Assembly: GCA_900550735.1 (NCBI GenBank)
Contig: URTD01000015.1
Span: 1-20,384, forward strand
Origin: an uncultured Collinsella sp.
GTDB taxonomy: Bacteria; Actinomycetota; Coriobacteriia; Coriobacteriales; Coriobacteriaceae
Direction of reading: 5' to 3'
Length of the DNA stretch: 20,384 nt
Below, piece after piece: positions 7,411-16,900 of this stretch; position 1 is the stretch's first letter; the number at the start of each line of letters is the position of its first letter. The notes beneath the pieces are model-generated. The model worked only from the letters and a program-made list of their open reading frames with translations. It searched no databases and was not told the origin of the DNA. Both the position numbers and the translations under genes were made by a program.

Positions 7411-8349
7411 CTAGTCGCGCAGCTCGCGGCCGGTGATCTCGAGGAACACGTCGTTGAGGGTTGGCGGCTCGCTCCACACGCGGCCGAGCGCCACGTCGGC
7501 GGCGCGCAGCGTGTCGAGGATGTCGACCAAATTGTGCGGGCTCGCTTCGCAGGTGCAGACGAGCTCGCCGCCGGACAGCTCAACCGAAAGCACGTGCTCG
7601 AGGGCGCGCAGCCGCTCGACCGTGGCGGTCTCGACGGCGCCGACCTCGACAGTCACGCGCTCGCCCATCTGAATCATGCGCTTGAGCTCGTCGTTGGTGC
7701 CCTGCGCCAGCACGCGCCCGCCGTCCATGATCATGATGCGGCTGCAAATCTGCTCGACCTCCTCCATGTAATGGCTGGTATACACCACCGTGGCGCCTTC
7801 GTCGCGCAGGCGGCAGATGCCCTCCAGGATGGCGTTGCGGCTCTGCGGGTCGACTGCCACCGTGGGCTCGTCAAAAAAGATGAGCTCGGGTTTGTGCGCG
7901 ATGCCGCAGGCAATGTTGAGGCGGCGCGCCAGGCCGCCCGAGAGCTTGCCGGGGCGAAACTTGGCAAAGTCGCCCAGCCCGACAAAGTCGATTGCCTCGT
8001 CGACCAGCGTGCGGCGGCGCTTGCGGTCGTTAACGTAGAGGCTGCAGAAATAGTCGATGTTCTCGCGCACCGTAAGCTCATCGAATACCGCCACCTGCTG
8101 CGGCACCACGCCGATGCGGCGTTTGAGGTCGTAGCGGGCGGGCGTCATGGGCTCGCCGAACAGCTCGATGGTGCCTTTGTCGTAGGCGAGCAGCTGCAGA
8201 ATGCAGTTGATGGACGTGGTCTTGCCCGAGCCGTTGGGGCCCAGCAGGCCAAAGATCTCGCCGGGGGCGATACTCAGGTTAAAGTGGTCGAGCGCAATAA
8301 GATCGTCATAGCGCTTGACGAGGTTTTCGACGTGGACGATGTCTGTCAT
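7411..8349 (-). CDS. ABC-2 type transporter ATPase (DrrA/CcmA-like)
   Basis: This is a 312-residue ATP-binding subunit. Walker A is GPNGSGKTT (37-45), the Q-loop is VVPQQVAVFDELT (81-93), the signature is KLSGGLARRL (135-144), Walker B is LIFFDEP (156-162) with E161, and the switch histidine is H193 in YTSHYMEE. After the cassette comes a C-terminal extension of about 90 residues ending PPTLNDVFLEITGRELRD, the usual ending of ABC-2 exporter ATPases. EPTVAVDP replaces the more common EPTxGLDP after Walker B, an odd but not damaging change. I chose ATG 8347-8349, with AGAAGGG upstream; the open frame reaches 22 codons further without family likeness. It heads an operon with two permeases and faces away from a two-component system, which probably regulates it. 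Confidence 0.93.
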   Translation of the reverse strand: MTDIVHVENLVKRYDDLIALDHFNLSIAPGEIFGLLGPNGSGKTTSINCILQLLAYDKGTIELFGEPMTPARYDLKRRIGVVPQQVAVFDELTVRENIDYFCSLYVNDRKRRRTLVDEAIDFVGLGDFAKFRPGKLSGGLARRLNIACGIAHKPELIFFDEPTVAVDPQSRNAILEGICRLRDEGATVVYTSHYMEEVEQICSRIMIMDGGRVLAQGTNDELKRMIQMGERVTVEVGAVETATVERLRALEHVLSVELSGGELVCTCEASPHNLVDILDTLRAADVALGRVWSEPPTLNDVFLEITGRELRD

Positions 8350-8534
8350 GAGGCGGCCCTTCTGTTGCTTGCGGCCCGGTACGATTGCATCATCGCAGGA
8401 GCGGACGGCGCGCACCAGTGAGCTTTGTCACGAGTGCGGAGCTTGGCCGTGCGGCCTGCCGACGTCCCCGCTTTGCCGCGTGGGAGGAATGTCACGGTTG
8501 CGCAGGCGGTCCCTCCACCACGCGCGGCTTCGCG

Positions 8535-8547
8535 TACAATACCCGTA
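8535..8547 (+). promoter_or_regulatory. Candidate -10 element giving a leaderless kinase mRNA
   Basis: TACAAT (8535-8540) matches the bacterial -10 consensus at five of six positions and ends only 6 bases before the ATG at 8547. Transcription would therefore start at or beside the A of the start codon. No purine-rich ribosome site precedes the ATG. A -35 box at the right distance is not evident. Leaderless genes are common in actinobacteria. Confidence 0.5.
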
Positions 8548-9692
8548 TGAACAGGCTTTTCGACAAATCGATCGTTCTGGCGTGCTGTATTGCGGCCGCC
8601 ATGGGCCTTGCCGTGGACGCTCACCTGGTCGCGGCGTTTTGCCTTGGCGTTATTGCCACCTCGCTGGCCGAGGTCGCACAGGGGGAACGCACGCGCCGTA
8701 CAAGCGAGGCCGCGAGCTACGCTTACATCATCGCGGCCGTCTTCGTGCCGCCGTTTGTGCCGTTCGCACCTCTCGCTCTCTATGACATCGCGCGACGCGT
8801 GCGCCGTGAACGCATCTGGCCCGCGCTGGCGATTGGCGCCGTGTTTGTCTGCGCGCTTGTCGCGGACCTTCGCGGCGGCGCGCTCACCACCCGAACGCTC
8901 CTGCTGACCGCCATCCTCTCGGTTGCCGCCACCTTGCTATCGCTACGTACCGCCCAGCTGGAGCGTGAGCAGCAGCGCATGCGCCGTACCCGCGACGAGC
9001 TGCAAGAACGAGCCCTCGCGCTCGAAGCGCGCAACCGCGACCTTGCCGACCGCCAGGACTACGAAGTCGAGCTCGCGACGCTCGCCGAACGCGCCCGCAT
9101 CGCGCGCGAGATCCACGATAACGTCGGGCACCAGCTCACGCGCGCCTCACTGCAGGCTGAAGCCCTACGCGTGGTCCACGCCGACGAGCCTGGCGTCGCC
9201 GCCGATTTCGCCGACGTTAAACGCACGGTTGACGAGGCGCTCCAGCTTGTGCGCATCAGCGTCCACGCGCTCAACGACAACGCCGTCGACCTTTCCGTGC
9301 AGCTCGAACGCATTGTTGAAGGCGCGCGCTCGGACGGCGGCCCGCAGATTGAGCTTGAAGTTTTGGCCGAGCATGCGCCCGCAAATGTCGCCAACTGCTT
9401 TGCAGCGGTCCTGCGCGAGGCGCTCTCCAATACCATGCGCCACGCTTGCGCCCAGACCGTCACCGTACGATGCATGGAGCATCCGTCGTTTTACCAGCTT
9501 GTCGTTACCGACGATGGCGCTGGTGGGGTCCACGCAAGCGGCCGCGACGCCGCAGAGGGCATGGGGCTCGCCTCCATGCGCGAGCGCATCGAGGCGCTTG
9601 GTGGCGCCTTTACCGCCGGCCCGCGTGCCGGCTCCCCCGGCTGGCGCGTGTTTGCCACCGTTCCCAAACAGCAAGGAGATGAGGGCCGATGA
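8547..9692 (+). CDS. Membrane histidine kinase, NarL/HisKA_3 type
   Basis: This 381-residue sensor kinase has about four N-terminal membrane helices (roughly 8-43, 58-80, 92-107 and 117-133) with almost no external loop, so it probably senses something within the membrane or through a partner protein. A helical linker (136-172) leads to a HisKA_3 dimerisation domain with REIHDNVGHQL; H190 is the expected phosphorylation site. The ATP-binding domain has an N-box LREALSNTMRHA (N295), TDDGAGG (321-327) and EGMGLASMRERIEALGG (337-353). ATG 8547 is chosen because the conserved part begins there; the longer upstream frame runs through promoter sequence. The stop overlaps the regulator start as ATGA, so the two are coupled. 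Divergence from the ABC-2 exporter operon suggests the pair controls that exporter. Confidence 0.93.
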   Translation: MNRLFDKSIVLACCIAAAMGLAVDAHLVAAFCLGVIATSLAEVAQGERTRRTSEAASYAYIIAAVFVPPFVPFAPLALYDIARRVRRERIWPALAIGAVFVCALVADLRGGALTTRTLLLTAILSVAATLLSLRTAQLEREQQRMRRTRDELQERALALEARNRDLADRQDYEVELATLAERARIAREIHDNVGHQLTRASLQAEALRVVHADEPGVAADFADVKRTVDEALQLVRISVHALNDNAVDLSVQLERIVEGARSDGGPQIELEVLAEHAPANVANCFAAVLREALSNTMRHACAQTVTVRCMEHPSFYQLVVTDDGAGGVHASGRDAAEGMGLASMRERIEALGGAFTAGPRAGSPGWRVFATVPKQQGDEGR

Positions 9693-10318
9693 GGCTCATC
9701 GTTGTCGACGACGACCGCTTGGTGGTCGATTCGCTCAAGATTATCCTGGGCGCCCAGCCGCAGATCGAAGTGGTGGGCACCGGCGCCAATGGCGACGAGG
9801 CGGTCGCGCTCTACAGCGAGCACGCGCCCGACATCGCGCTGCTCGACATTCAGATGCCGGGACGCGACGGCCTTTCGGCGGCACGCGAAATCCTTGAGCG
9901 CGACCCCACGGCGCGCGTGGTGTTTCTGACGACATTCTCGGATGACGAGTACATTGTGTCGGCGCTTAAACTGGGCGCCCGCGGCTACCTGATCAAGACC
10001 GATGTCGCCGCCATTCCGCCGGCGTTGGCGCAGGTCATGGACGGCAAACGCGTACTCGAGGGTAAGGCGATCGAGGATATCGACTTTGATGGGGCAGGGT
10101 CCGAGGCCGACACGTCTCGCCGGCCCGCGGCCTTTGTCAGCCTGACCGACCGCGAGTTCGAGGTCGCCGAGCTCATCGCCCGCGGCCTCGACAACAAGGA
10201 GATTGCCGCCACGGCTTATATGGGAGAAGGCACGGTGCGCAACCACATCAGCTCGATCCTGGCCAAAATGGGCCTGCGCAACCGCACCCAAATCGCCATC
10301 GCCTACCTGCGAGGGTAA
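9689..10318 (+). CDS. NarL/LuxR-type response regulator
   Basis: This is a 209-residue DNA-binding regulator. The receiver domain (1-118) has the acidic pocket D7/D8, phospho-acceptor D53 in ALLDIQMPGRDG, T81 in FLTTF and K103 in YLIKTD. After a short linker, a LuxR-type helix-turn-helix occupies about 151-207 (SLTDREFEVAELIARGLDNKEIA, then GEGTVRNHISSILAKMG). All key receiver residues are present, so it should be phosphorylated by the kinase encoded just upstream. The start overlaps the kinase stop by 4 bases. No transporter gene follows it on this strand; the most likely target is the divergent exporter operon, with a binding site somewhere in 8350-8546. I could not pick out a convincing site there. 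Confidence 0.95.
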   Translation: MRLIVVDDDRLVVDSLKIILGAQPQIEVVGTGANGDEAVALYSEHAPDIALLDIQMPGRDGLSAAREILERDPTARVVFLTTFSDDEYIVSALKLGARGYLIKTDVAAIPPALAQVMDGKRVLEGKAIEDIDFDGAGSEADTSRRPAAFVSLTDREFEVAELIARGLDNKEIAATAYMGEGTVRNHISSILAKMGLRNRTQIAIAYLRG

Positions 10319-10378
10319 TTACCCAACTGCCGACCGCTCCGGCTTAGCAAAATGGCTGCTACCGATTTAATGCCATTT

Positions 10379-10532
10379 CAAAACTATGCCGGTTTACTAC
10401 GATGAATCGTCCACCTTCGACCACGGCAAATTGCGCGCTTGCAAAAGCGCAGGTAGAACGCTTGCAATATTTAGAAAAATGCAGTCATGGTCGGGAATGT
10501 CGAATTCATCGTAGTAAACCGGCATAGTTTTG
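10379..10532. repeat. Long inverted-repeat element 1
   Basis: Perfect 29-base arms (10379-10407 and 10504-10532) begin CAAAACTATGCCGG and face each other over a 96-base centre. Pairing continues inside, for example CGACCA with TGGTCG. The centre contains GCAGGTAGAACGC, which is also present (reverse strand) in element 2, with a close variant in element 3. The 21 bases from 10372 across the arm start are shared with element 3. It begins 61 bases after the regulator stop. I see no protein-coding gene in it. Confidence 0.85.
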
Positions 10533-10580
10533 TTCGGGCGGCCCTGCACGAGTGTCTCCGCCAGCCTCGCGGGACCAAAA

Positions 10581-10611
10581 TGATCCGTTTTCCTCCGTCC
10601 CCAAGGGATCA
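10581..10611. repeat. Small hairpin repeat copy 1 (TGATCC...GGGATCA)
   Basis: The 20 bases TGATCCGTTTTCCTCCGTCC (10581-10600) recur exactly at 18486-18505. In both places they are followed by a sequence closing a short stem, here TGATCC with GGGATCA. Each copy lies a short way left of an inverted-repeat element (elements 2 and 3), so it is probably part of the same insertion unit. Confidence 0.7.
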
Positions 10612-10623
10612 GCCGGAACCGCT

Positions 10624-10785
10624 CGCCACGAAATCGGCCTATCTACTACGTTTGACTCGATACCCCTGACCATACCTTCGTTTTGAACAAAACCGCAGGC
10701 GTTCTACCTGCGGTTTTGTTTTCGCGTTTTTTGGCATGGTTGGGGGTAAGGGGCTAAACGTAGTAGATAGGCCGGTTTCGTGGCG
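10624..10785. repeat. Long inverted-repeat element 2
   Basis: Arms of 30 bases (10624-10653 and 10756-10785) pair at 29 positions, with one G-T wobble. They start CGCCACGAAA and contain CTACTACG. The stem continues weakly through ACCATACC/GGCATGGT. A perfect 14-base inner hairpin, AACAAAACCGCAGG (10686-10699) with CCTGCGGTTTTGTT (10707-10720), sits at the centre and is followed by T-rich sequence on the plus strand. The centre is clearly related to that of element 3, but the arms are different. Confidence 0.85.
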
Positions 10786-10811
10786 CGCCCTCCTCCCCAA
10801 CGCACAAAAGC

Positions 10812-10846
10812 GCCGCCACGGAGGAGGGAGACGCCTCCGTGGCGGC
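10812..10846 (-). terminator. Probable terminator downstream of the adhesin gene
   Basis: GCCGCCACGGAGG (10812-10824) pairs perfectly with CCTCCGTGGCGGC (10834-10846) around a 9-base loop. On the minus strand the stem is followed by GCTTTTGTG. It lies about 75 bases past the adhesin stop, behind a second hairpin. Confidence 0.6.
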
Positions 10847-10883
10847 TGGGGGTAGGAGTAGGTCGAGATTTAGCCCTACCGGC

Positions 10884-10909
10884 CGCCCGGGGCCTTTTGG
10901 CCCCGGGCG
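10884..10909 (-). terminator. GC-rich hairpin just after the adhesin stop
   Basis: CGCCCGGGGCC (10884-10894) and GGCCCCGGGCG (10899-10909) form an 11-base stem with a four-base loop, starting 12 bases beyond the adhesin stop codon. No U-tract follows it on the minus strand, so it may stabilise the mRNA 3' end rather than terminate by itself. Confidence 0.55.
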
Positions 10910-10921
10910 CTGTCGACGTGC

Positions 10922-13900
10922 CTAGCGCTTACGGATACCCCAGACCAGGGCTCCGACGCCGGCCATGGCGATGACAAATGCCATAAGCAGAGCGGCAGCC
11001 TGCTGGTCGCCTGTGGTGGGCAGGAAACCCTTGACCGTCTTGACGATGTTCGTCACGGTCTTGGGCGTGCCGGGATCGGGTGTCGGCACGGGCGTCTCGG
11101 GCTTTTTGTACGTGTTGTTGAACACGATACCCTCAACGCTCTTGTCGCCCTTGGTAAAGGCGACGTTCGCCTTGAGGTTGCCCTCGCCGTCATCGACCAC
11201 GTTGACGGTCACGGTAAAGACGGACTTGTCGTAGGTCATACCGACCTCGTCGCCCTTGACCTCGCTGATGGTGTAGGCGTGCGTACCGGGCTCGTCGTAC
11301 TCAAACTTGTCAAAGTTGATCTTGCCGTCGGCATCGTTGGTAACCGTAGACTCGATGTCCTCGCCAACGAGCTTAAAGCTAAACTCGTCCTTCTTGAGTT
11401 CGCGTCCCTCGAGCACCTTGATAGCGCCGATGGAAACCTGCGTAGGCATGGCGTGATACTTGTTGGTAAAGCCAGCCGACTCGGTGGTTCCCTCGAGTTT
11501 GTGCGTCGCGGTCAGCGTGCCGTCGCCGTTGTCGGAGACGGTGGTCACGACGGTGTAGGTCGCGCCGTCATAGGTGACGCCCTTGTACAGGCCGAGCGCG
11601 TTGGGGCAAGCCTCGCGCAGCGTGTACGCGTGCGTGCCGGGTGCCTCGTAGCGAATCGGGCTCAGCGTCACGGTGCCGTTAGCGTCGTTGGTGCCGTTAG
11701 CGACAACCACGTCGTCCTCGAGCAGCTCAAACGTGAACTCGCCTGCTGCAAGGTCGCGTCCAGTCAGGCGCTTGACTGTCTTGACCTGATCGGTCACGGA
11801 CGAATCGGTAGGTGCCACGCCGTAGGTGTTGGTAAACGTGAAGGCAGCACCGTCGTCGCCTTCGCGCTTGACGCTCAGATGCCCGGCACCGTCGTCAGAC
11901 ACGGTGTAGGAAACCTTGCGCGTGGCGTTGGTGTCATTGGTCACGCCAGGGGCACTACCGGACTCGGTCACCGTGTAAGTAAAGGTGTGCGAGCGCGGAG
12001 CGGTGGGGGCTGCGGGCTCGGGCTCGTCGCTGGGCTCGTCGGCGTTGGCAGCGTCGGCGTCAACCTCGGCCTCGTCGGCGTTGGCCTCGGCATCGCTCGA
12101 TGCGTCGTCAGAAGCATCGGCCGTCACGCCCAGAGCGCGGTTGAGGTCCTCGAGCGTAAAGTGGATCTTGCCAAAGTCCACGTTGCCAGCCGCGTCGTTG
12201 GTTGCGGTCGTGCGCCCGGGCATCGGGGCGCCAGCCTCGTCGGCGGTCACGGTAAAGGTGAACTTGCCCGCGATGTCAGCCGGGGTCAGGCCCTCGGCTG
12301 CCTGGAGCTTCTTGGTGCCGGTGAGTGCGGCATCCACGGCCTCGGCGCCGTAGACGTTTTCGAACAAGGGCTCGACGCCACCGTAGTCGACCGTTGCCGT
12401 CAGGGTACCGTCACCGTTGTCGACAACGATAACCTTAAAGCCAAAGCTCCACGTTGTAGCGGAAACGCCATTCGGCAGCCCGAATAAATCTTCGTAGGCC
12501 GTGTAGTTAATGGTCCAAGCGAGCTTACCGTCCTTGTCGGTACGATGGGCAAGCCCAGCCGCCTCAAGATTGGCAAGCATCTCGGTGTCGTAGTGCAGCG
12601 CATCAAAGCTCACATGCCCGCCGATATTGGGCTTGAGGTTTTCGTAACCCACAAGCTCGCCCTGATAGGCAATGCCGAACCAGAACTCGCCGTCGGCCAT
12701 CGGACGACCGGTCAGGGTCTTGGTGGCGACAACCTGAGCAGCGGTACCACCAGGCGTATTGGTCGTAGCGCTGTAGCTGTTGTGGAACGGGACCAGGGCA
12801 CTCTCGACCTTGTTCTCACCGCTCTTGTGGACCGTCGTATGCGTACCCTCGGGACCGCCGGAAACGGTCGTGGTAGCGGTAAGCGTACCGGCGCCGTCAT
12901 CGGCGATAACGATCGTCACCGTGCGCTCGGCGTTGTCGTAGGTGTAACCGGGCTTGCCGTCGTTCTTCTCGGCCACGGTATATTTGAAGGTCTTGCCGGC
13001 GTCAGCCTGCGTAAACTTGACCTCATGGCCCGCCAGAATATCAATCAGACCGACCGTCGCCTCTGCCGTTGCAGGGGACTGGAAGTTGTTGGCGCCGGGC
13101 AGCAGGCCGAGCGCATTGGCCGAAGCCTCGTCGGCGGGCTTCACGGTAAAGGTGAACTGGCCCTCGGTCATGGGACGTCCGGAGAGGCTCTTGCTGAGCT
13201 TGAGGCCGCCGGCCGCGGCGTAATCGAGCTTAGTGCGGTACGTGTTGGTAAAACGTCCGCTTTCCTTCTTGGTGACGTTGGCGGTCAGGACGCCCTCGCC
13301 GTTCTCGGTCACGGTCACTTCGGCGGTCGCGACATGTCCGTCATACGTCATGCCTGCCGCATTGCCCGCGTTCTCGCGGATCTCGTACTTGTAGGTTCCG
13401 GCAGCCGTGTAGCGGATCTTGCCGAAGTTGATGGCGGCGATGCCGTCCTTCGCGTCCTTCTTGACCACGGTTACGGTTGCGGGATCGGGCAGCGGGGCGC
13501 CTTCGGGGGCGGTGATGGTAAAGCTGAACTCGTCCCCATCCGTCCAGTCGCGGCCGCTGATGACCTTGCTCAGGTCAAAGTCGAGCTCTGCATCGAGCGG
13601 GGTCACGCTATAGGCGTTCTTGAAGGTCGCAGACGTGGCGTCCTTCAGGACATGCTCGGCCTTGAGTGCGCCGTCGCCGTTGTCGGTGATGGTCGTCTCG
13701 ACGGTATAGGTCGTGCCGTCGTAGGTGATGCCCTTGCCGGTGGTTCCGCCGTTGGCCTCGCGCAGCGTATAGGTGTGCTTGCCGGGTTTGTCGTACTTGA
13801 CGGCGCCCATCGTGATCTTGCCTTCGGCATTGTTGGTGCCGGTGGCAACAACATCGTCGCCCTCGACGAGCTCGAAGGAGAACTCGCCGTCCTTGAGGTC

Positions 13901-16900
13901 GCGACCGGTCAGGACCTTGGTCGCGGTGATCTGGTCGGTGACGCTGAACTCGTCAGGATTCGGCTTGTAGCTGTTGTTGAACTTCGCCTCGTTGGCGCCT
14001 TGCAGCTCGTGCTTGACCGTGAGCTTACCATTGCCGTCATCGGTAACGGTAGTCACGATGGTGTAGGTCGTGCTGTCGTAGGTAATGCCGTTGCCTTCGG
14101 CGCCCTTGGCTTCGCGCAGGATATAGGTGTGCTTGCCGGCGGCGGTGTAGGTGATCTTGCCCATCGTAATCTTGCCATCGGCGTCGTTAGCGCCGGTGGC
14201 GACGACCTCGCCGTCCTCGACGAGCTCGAAGGAGAACTCGTCGGCCTTGAGGTCGCGTCCGTCCAGAACCTTGGTCGCGGTGATCTGGTCGGTGACGCTG
14301 GAGTTATTCGGAGTAACGCTGTAGGCATTCTTGAAGATAGCCTTCTCGACGTCCTGCAGCTCATGCTTAACCGTGAGCTTGCCATTGCCATCATCGGTGA
14401 CGGCGGTCACGATGGTGTAGGCCGCGGTGCTGTAGGTGATACCGTTGTCGGCGTCGACCTTGACCTCGCGCAGCGTGTAGGTGTGCTCGCCGGCCTCGGT
14501 GTAGGTGATCTTGTCCATCGTGATCTTGCCGTCGGCCGCATTGGTGCCCCTGGCGACGACATCGTTACCCTCGACGAGCTCAAAGGAGAACTCTCCGGCC
14601 TTGAGGTCGCGGCCGGTCAGGACCTTCTTCGCGGTGATCTGGTCGGTAACGCTGGACTCGTTCGGGGCAGTGTTGTACTTGTTCTCAAAGCGCGCCGGCT
14701 TGGTGCCCTCGAGCGTATGGGTCACCTTAAGCGTGCCGTCGCCGTTATCGATGACGCTCGTCTTGATGGTGTAGTTCGTCTTATCGTACGTAATCCCGTT
14801 GCTCAGCCCCGCTTCGTTGGGGAGCTTCTCGCGCAGCTTGTAGGTGTGAGTGCCGGGCTTATCGTAAGTGATTTTGTCCATGACGATTGTGCCCTCGGCG
14901 TCGTTCTTGCCGGTAGCGACGACCTTATCGCCCTCGACCAGCTCAAAGGAGAACTCGCCTTCCTTGAGGTCGCGCCCGGTCAGGACCTTGGTCGCGGTGA
15001 TCTGGTCGGTGACGCTCGTCTCGACAGGCGTCACGTTATAGGTATTGGTGAACGTAAATGCCACATCGCCGTCCGGCTTGCGGGATACGATCAGATTACC
15101 CTTGTCGTCATCGGTCACGGTGAAGGAAACCTCGCGCGACAGCTTGGCGTCGTTGGTAACACCAGCGACCTCGCCGGACTCGGTCACGGTGTAGGTAAAG
15201 GTGTGCTCGCGCTTCTCGGGCTTCTCGCCCAGAGCCTTGTTAAGGTCGTCGAGCGTAAAGGTGATCTTGCCAAAGTCGACCTTGCCCTTGGCATCATTGG
15301 TCACGCTCGCGTTCGCGGGCATGGGTGCGCCCTCTTCACCGGTCACGGTAAAGGTGAACTTGCCGGCAATGTCAGCCGGGGTCAGGCCATCAGGAACCTG
15401 CAGATTCTTCTTGCCCACAAGCGATGCCTCGGCAGGCGCGGCAGTGTAGGTGTTCACGAACTCGTTGCCGGCATCGCCGTAGACAGCCGTCGCCGTCAGG
15501 GTACCATCGCCGTTGTCGACAACGGTTACACATGCGTCAATTGCCGACACGGTGGCGCTCACGCCCGCAGGCAGCTTGCCGGTCTGCTCGGCAGCAATGT
15601 AATGAATGGTCCACGTCGGTTTGTCTGAGCTAGCATCAAGCGATGCCTTGCCTTCCTCGACCAGCTTGGCGAGCGACTTGGTCGTGTACGTCAGCGGACC
15701 GAACTCAACCTTGCCACCCTTGTTGGTTGCATTCAACAGAACCTCGTCGTGCCCCGCATAGCTCAGTGCAAACTTGAATTCGTCATCGGCCATCGGACGC
15801 CCTGAGAGCGTCTTGGTAGCCTCAAGAGTCAGCGGGGTTTCCGTCTTGGCGCTATAAGTGTTCTTGAACTCGCGCTCGCCCGAGATCTTTTCAACGTCAG
15901 CCTTAAGCCCACCCGTGGCCTCAACCGTCACGGTCACTTTGAACGTGGCAACGTTATCGCTGTAGGTGATGCCACCGGCGTCGCCCTTGACCTCGCGGAC
16001 CTCATAGGTGTACTCGCCCGGCTTGTTGAAGGTGATCTCGCCGAAGTCAATGACAGCCTTGCCCTTGCCGTCCGGGTCGGGTTTGTGCACGGTCGTGTCC
16101 GTGGATGCAGGCATCGGAGCGTCATTCTTGGGCGTCGCGGAGAGCTCAAACTTAAACTCGTCCGTATCCGTCCAGCTGCGGCCCTCGAGCACCTTGGTCA
16201 GGCCAAAGCTGGCCTTGGTATCCACCGTTGTCGGCGTCACGTTAAAGCTGATCTTGCCGTTGTTGCCCAGGTAGGAATTGACATGCGTCGCGGTCGCCTT
16301 GGCGGACACGTTGTTCCACTTGGGATTAAGAACGTCGGTCGCGGTACCAGTGTTGTTGCCGCCCACACTCTCCTTGGTGGTGTGGAGCTCGTCGATAAAG
16401 GCTAGGCGCGCGGTTCCCACGCTAAACGAAAGGTTGCCGTCCTCGTCAGCAACAATAGCGCCGTCAAACTTCGCAGCGTCGCCGCCGATAAACTCGATGA
16501 CGGCAGAGGCGGGCTTGGCCTCGCCGTTTTCGCCCTGCTCCTCAAACTCATCCTTGTAGTAATAGGCGCCGGTTTCTGCCAGTGAATTCTTTGCAGGCTG
16601 TGTGCAGTCCTTGTCCGTGTAAATGGGAGTCTGCTTCTGGAAGTAGTAGTAGCGGTTGGTGTCGGCCGGCTCAAAGGTCGCAACCGTATTGCCCAGATCG
16701 CCGGCAGCCCACTTGTTCGCGTAGAAACTCACGGTCTTGGCGCCGTTGGCAACGGTCGTATTGTTCTCGATGTAACCCTTGAGCCCCGTTACCTTCTCGG
16801 GCGTAAACAGGTTGTCGAGCGCAGTGCTCTTCACGCTCGAGGTGTACTTCACGCGGATAGGCTGAGCGCTGTCGACCGAAAGCTTGCCGTCTACGGTCTT

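Noticed and set aside
8350..8546. Operator for the response regulator between the divergent genes
   Set aside because: Only short matches such as two GTCACG copies were found. None is a convincing palindrome or spaced pair, so no site was called.
10487..10669. A 60-codon plus-strand frame between inverted-repeat elements 1 and 2
   Set aside because: Its sequence comes from the right arm of element 1, the small hairpin repeat and the left arm of element 2. Best explained as repeat DNA.
10379..10785. CRISPR array or retron-like RNA
   Set aside because: There are no regularly spaced identical repeats, and no cas or reverse transcriptase gene is in the window. The palindromes are unequal in arms.
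12545..15628. A 1027-codon open frame on the plus strand opposite the adhesin
   Set aside because: It lies wholly antisense to the adhesin repeats and mirrors their periodicity (repeating RDLGRGDLVGD-like phrases). High GC and codon bias keep the opposite frame open. No ribosome site or family likeness was seen.
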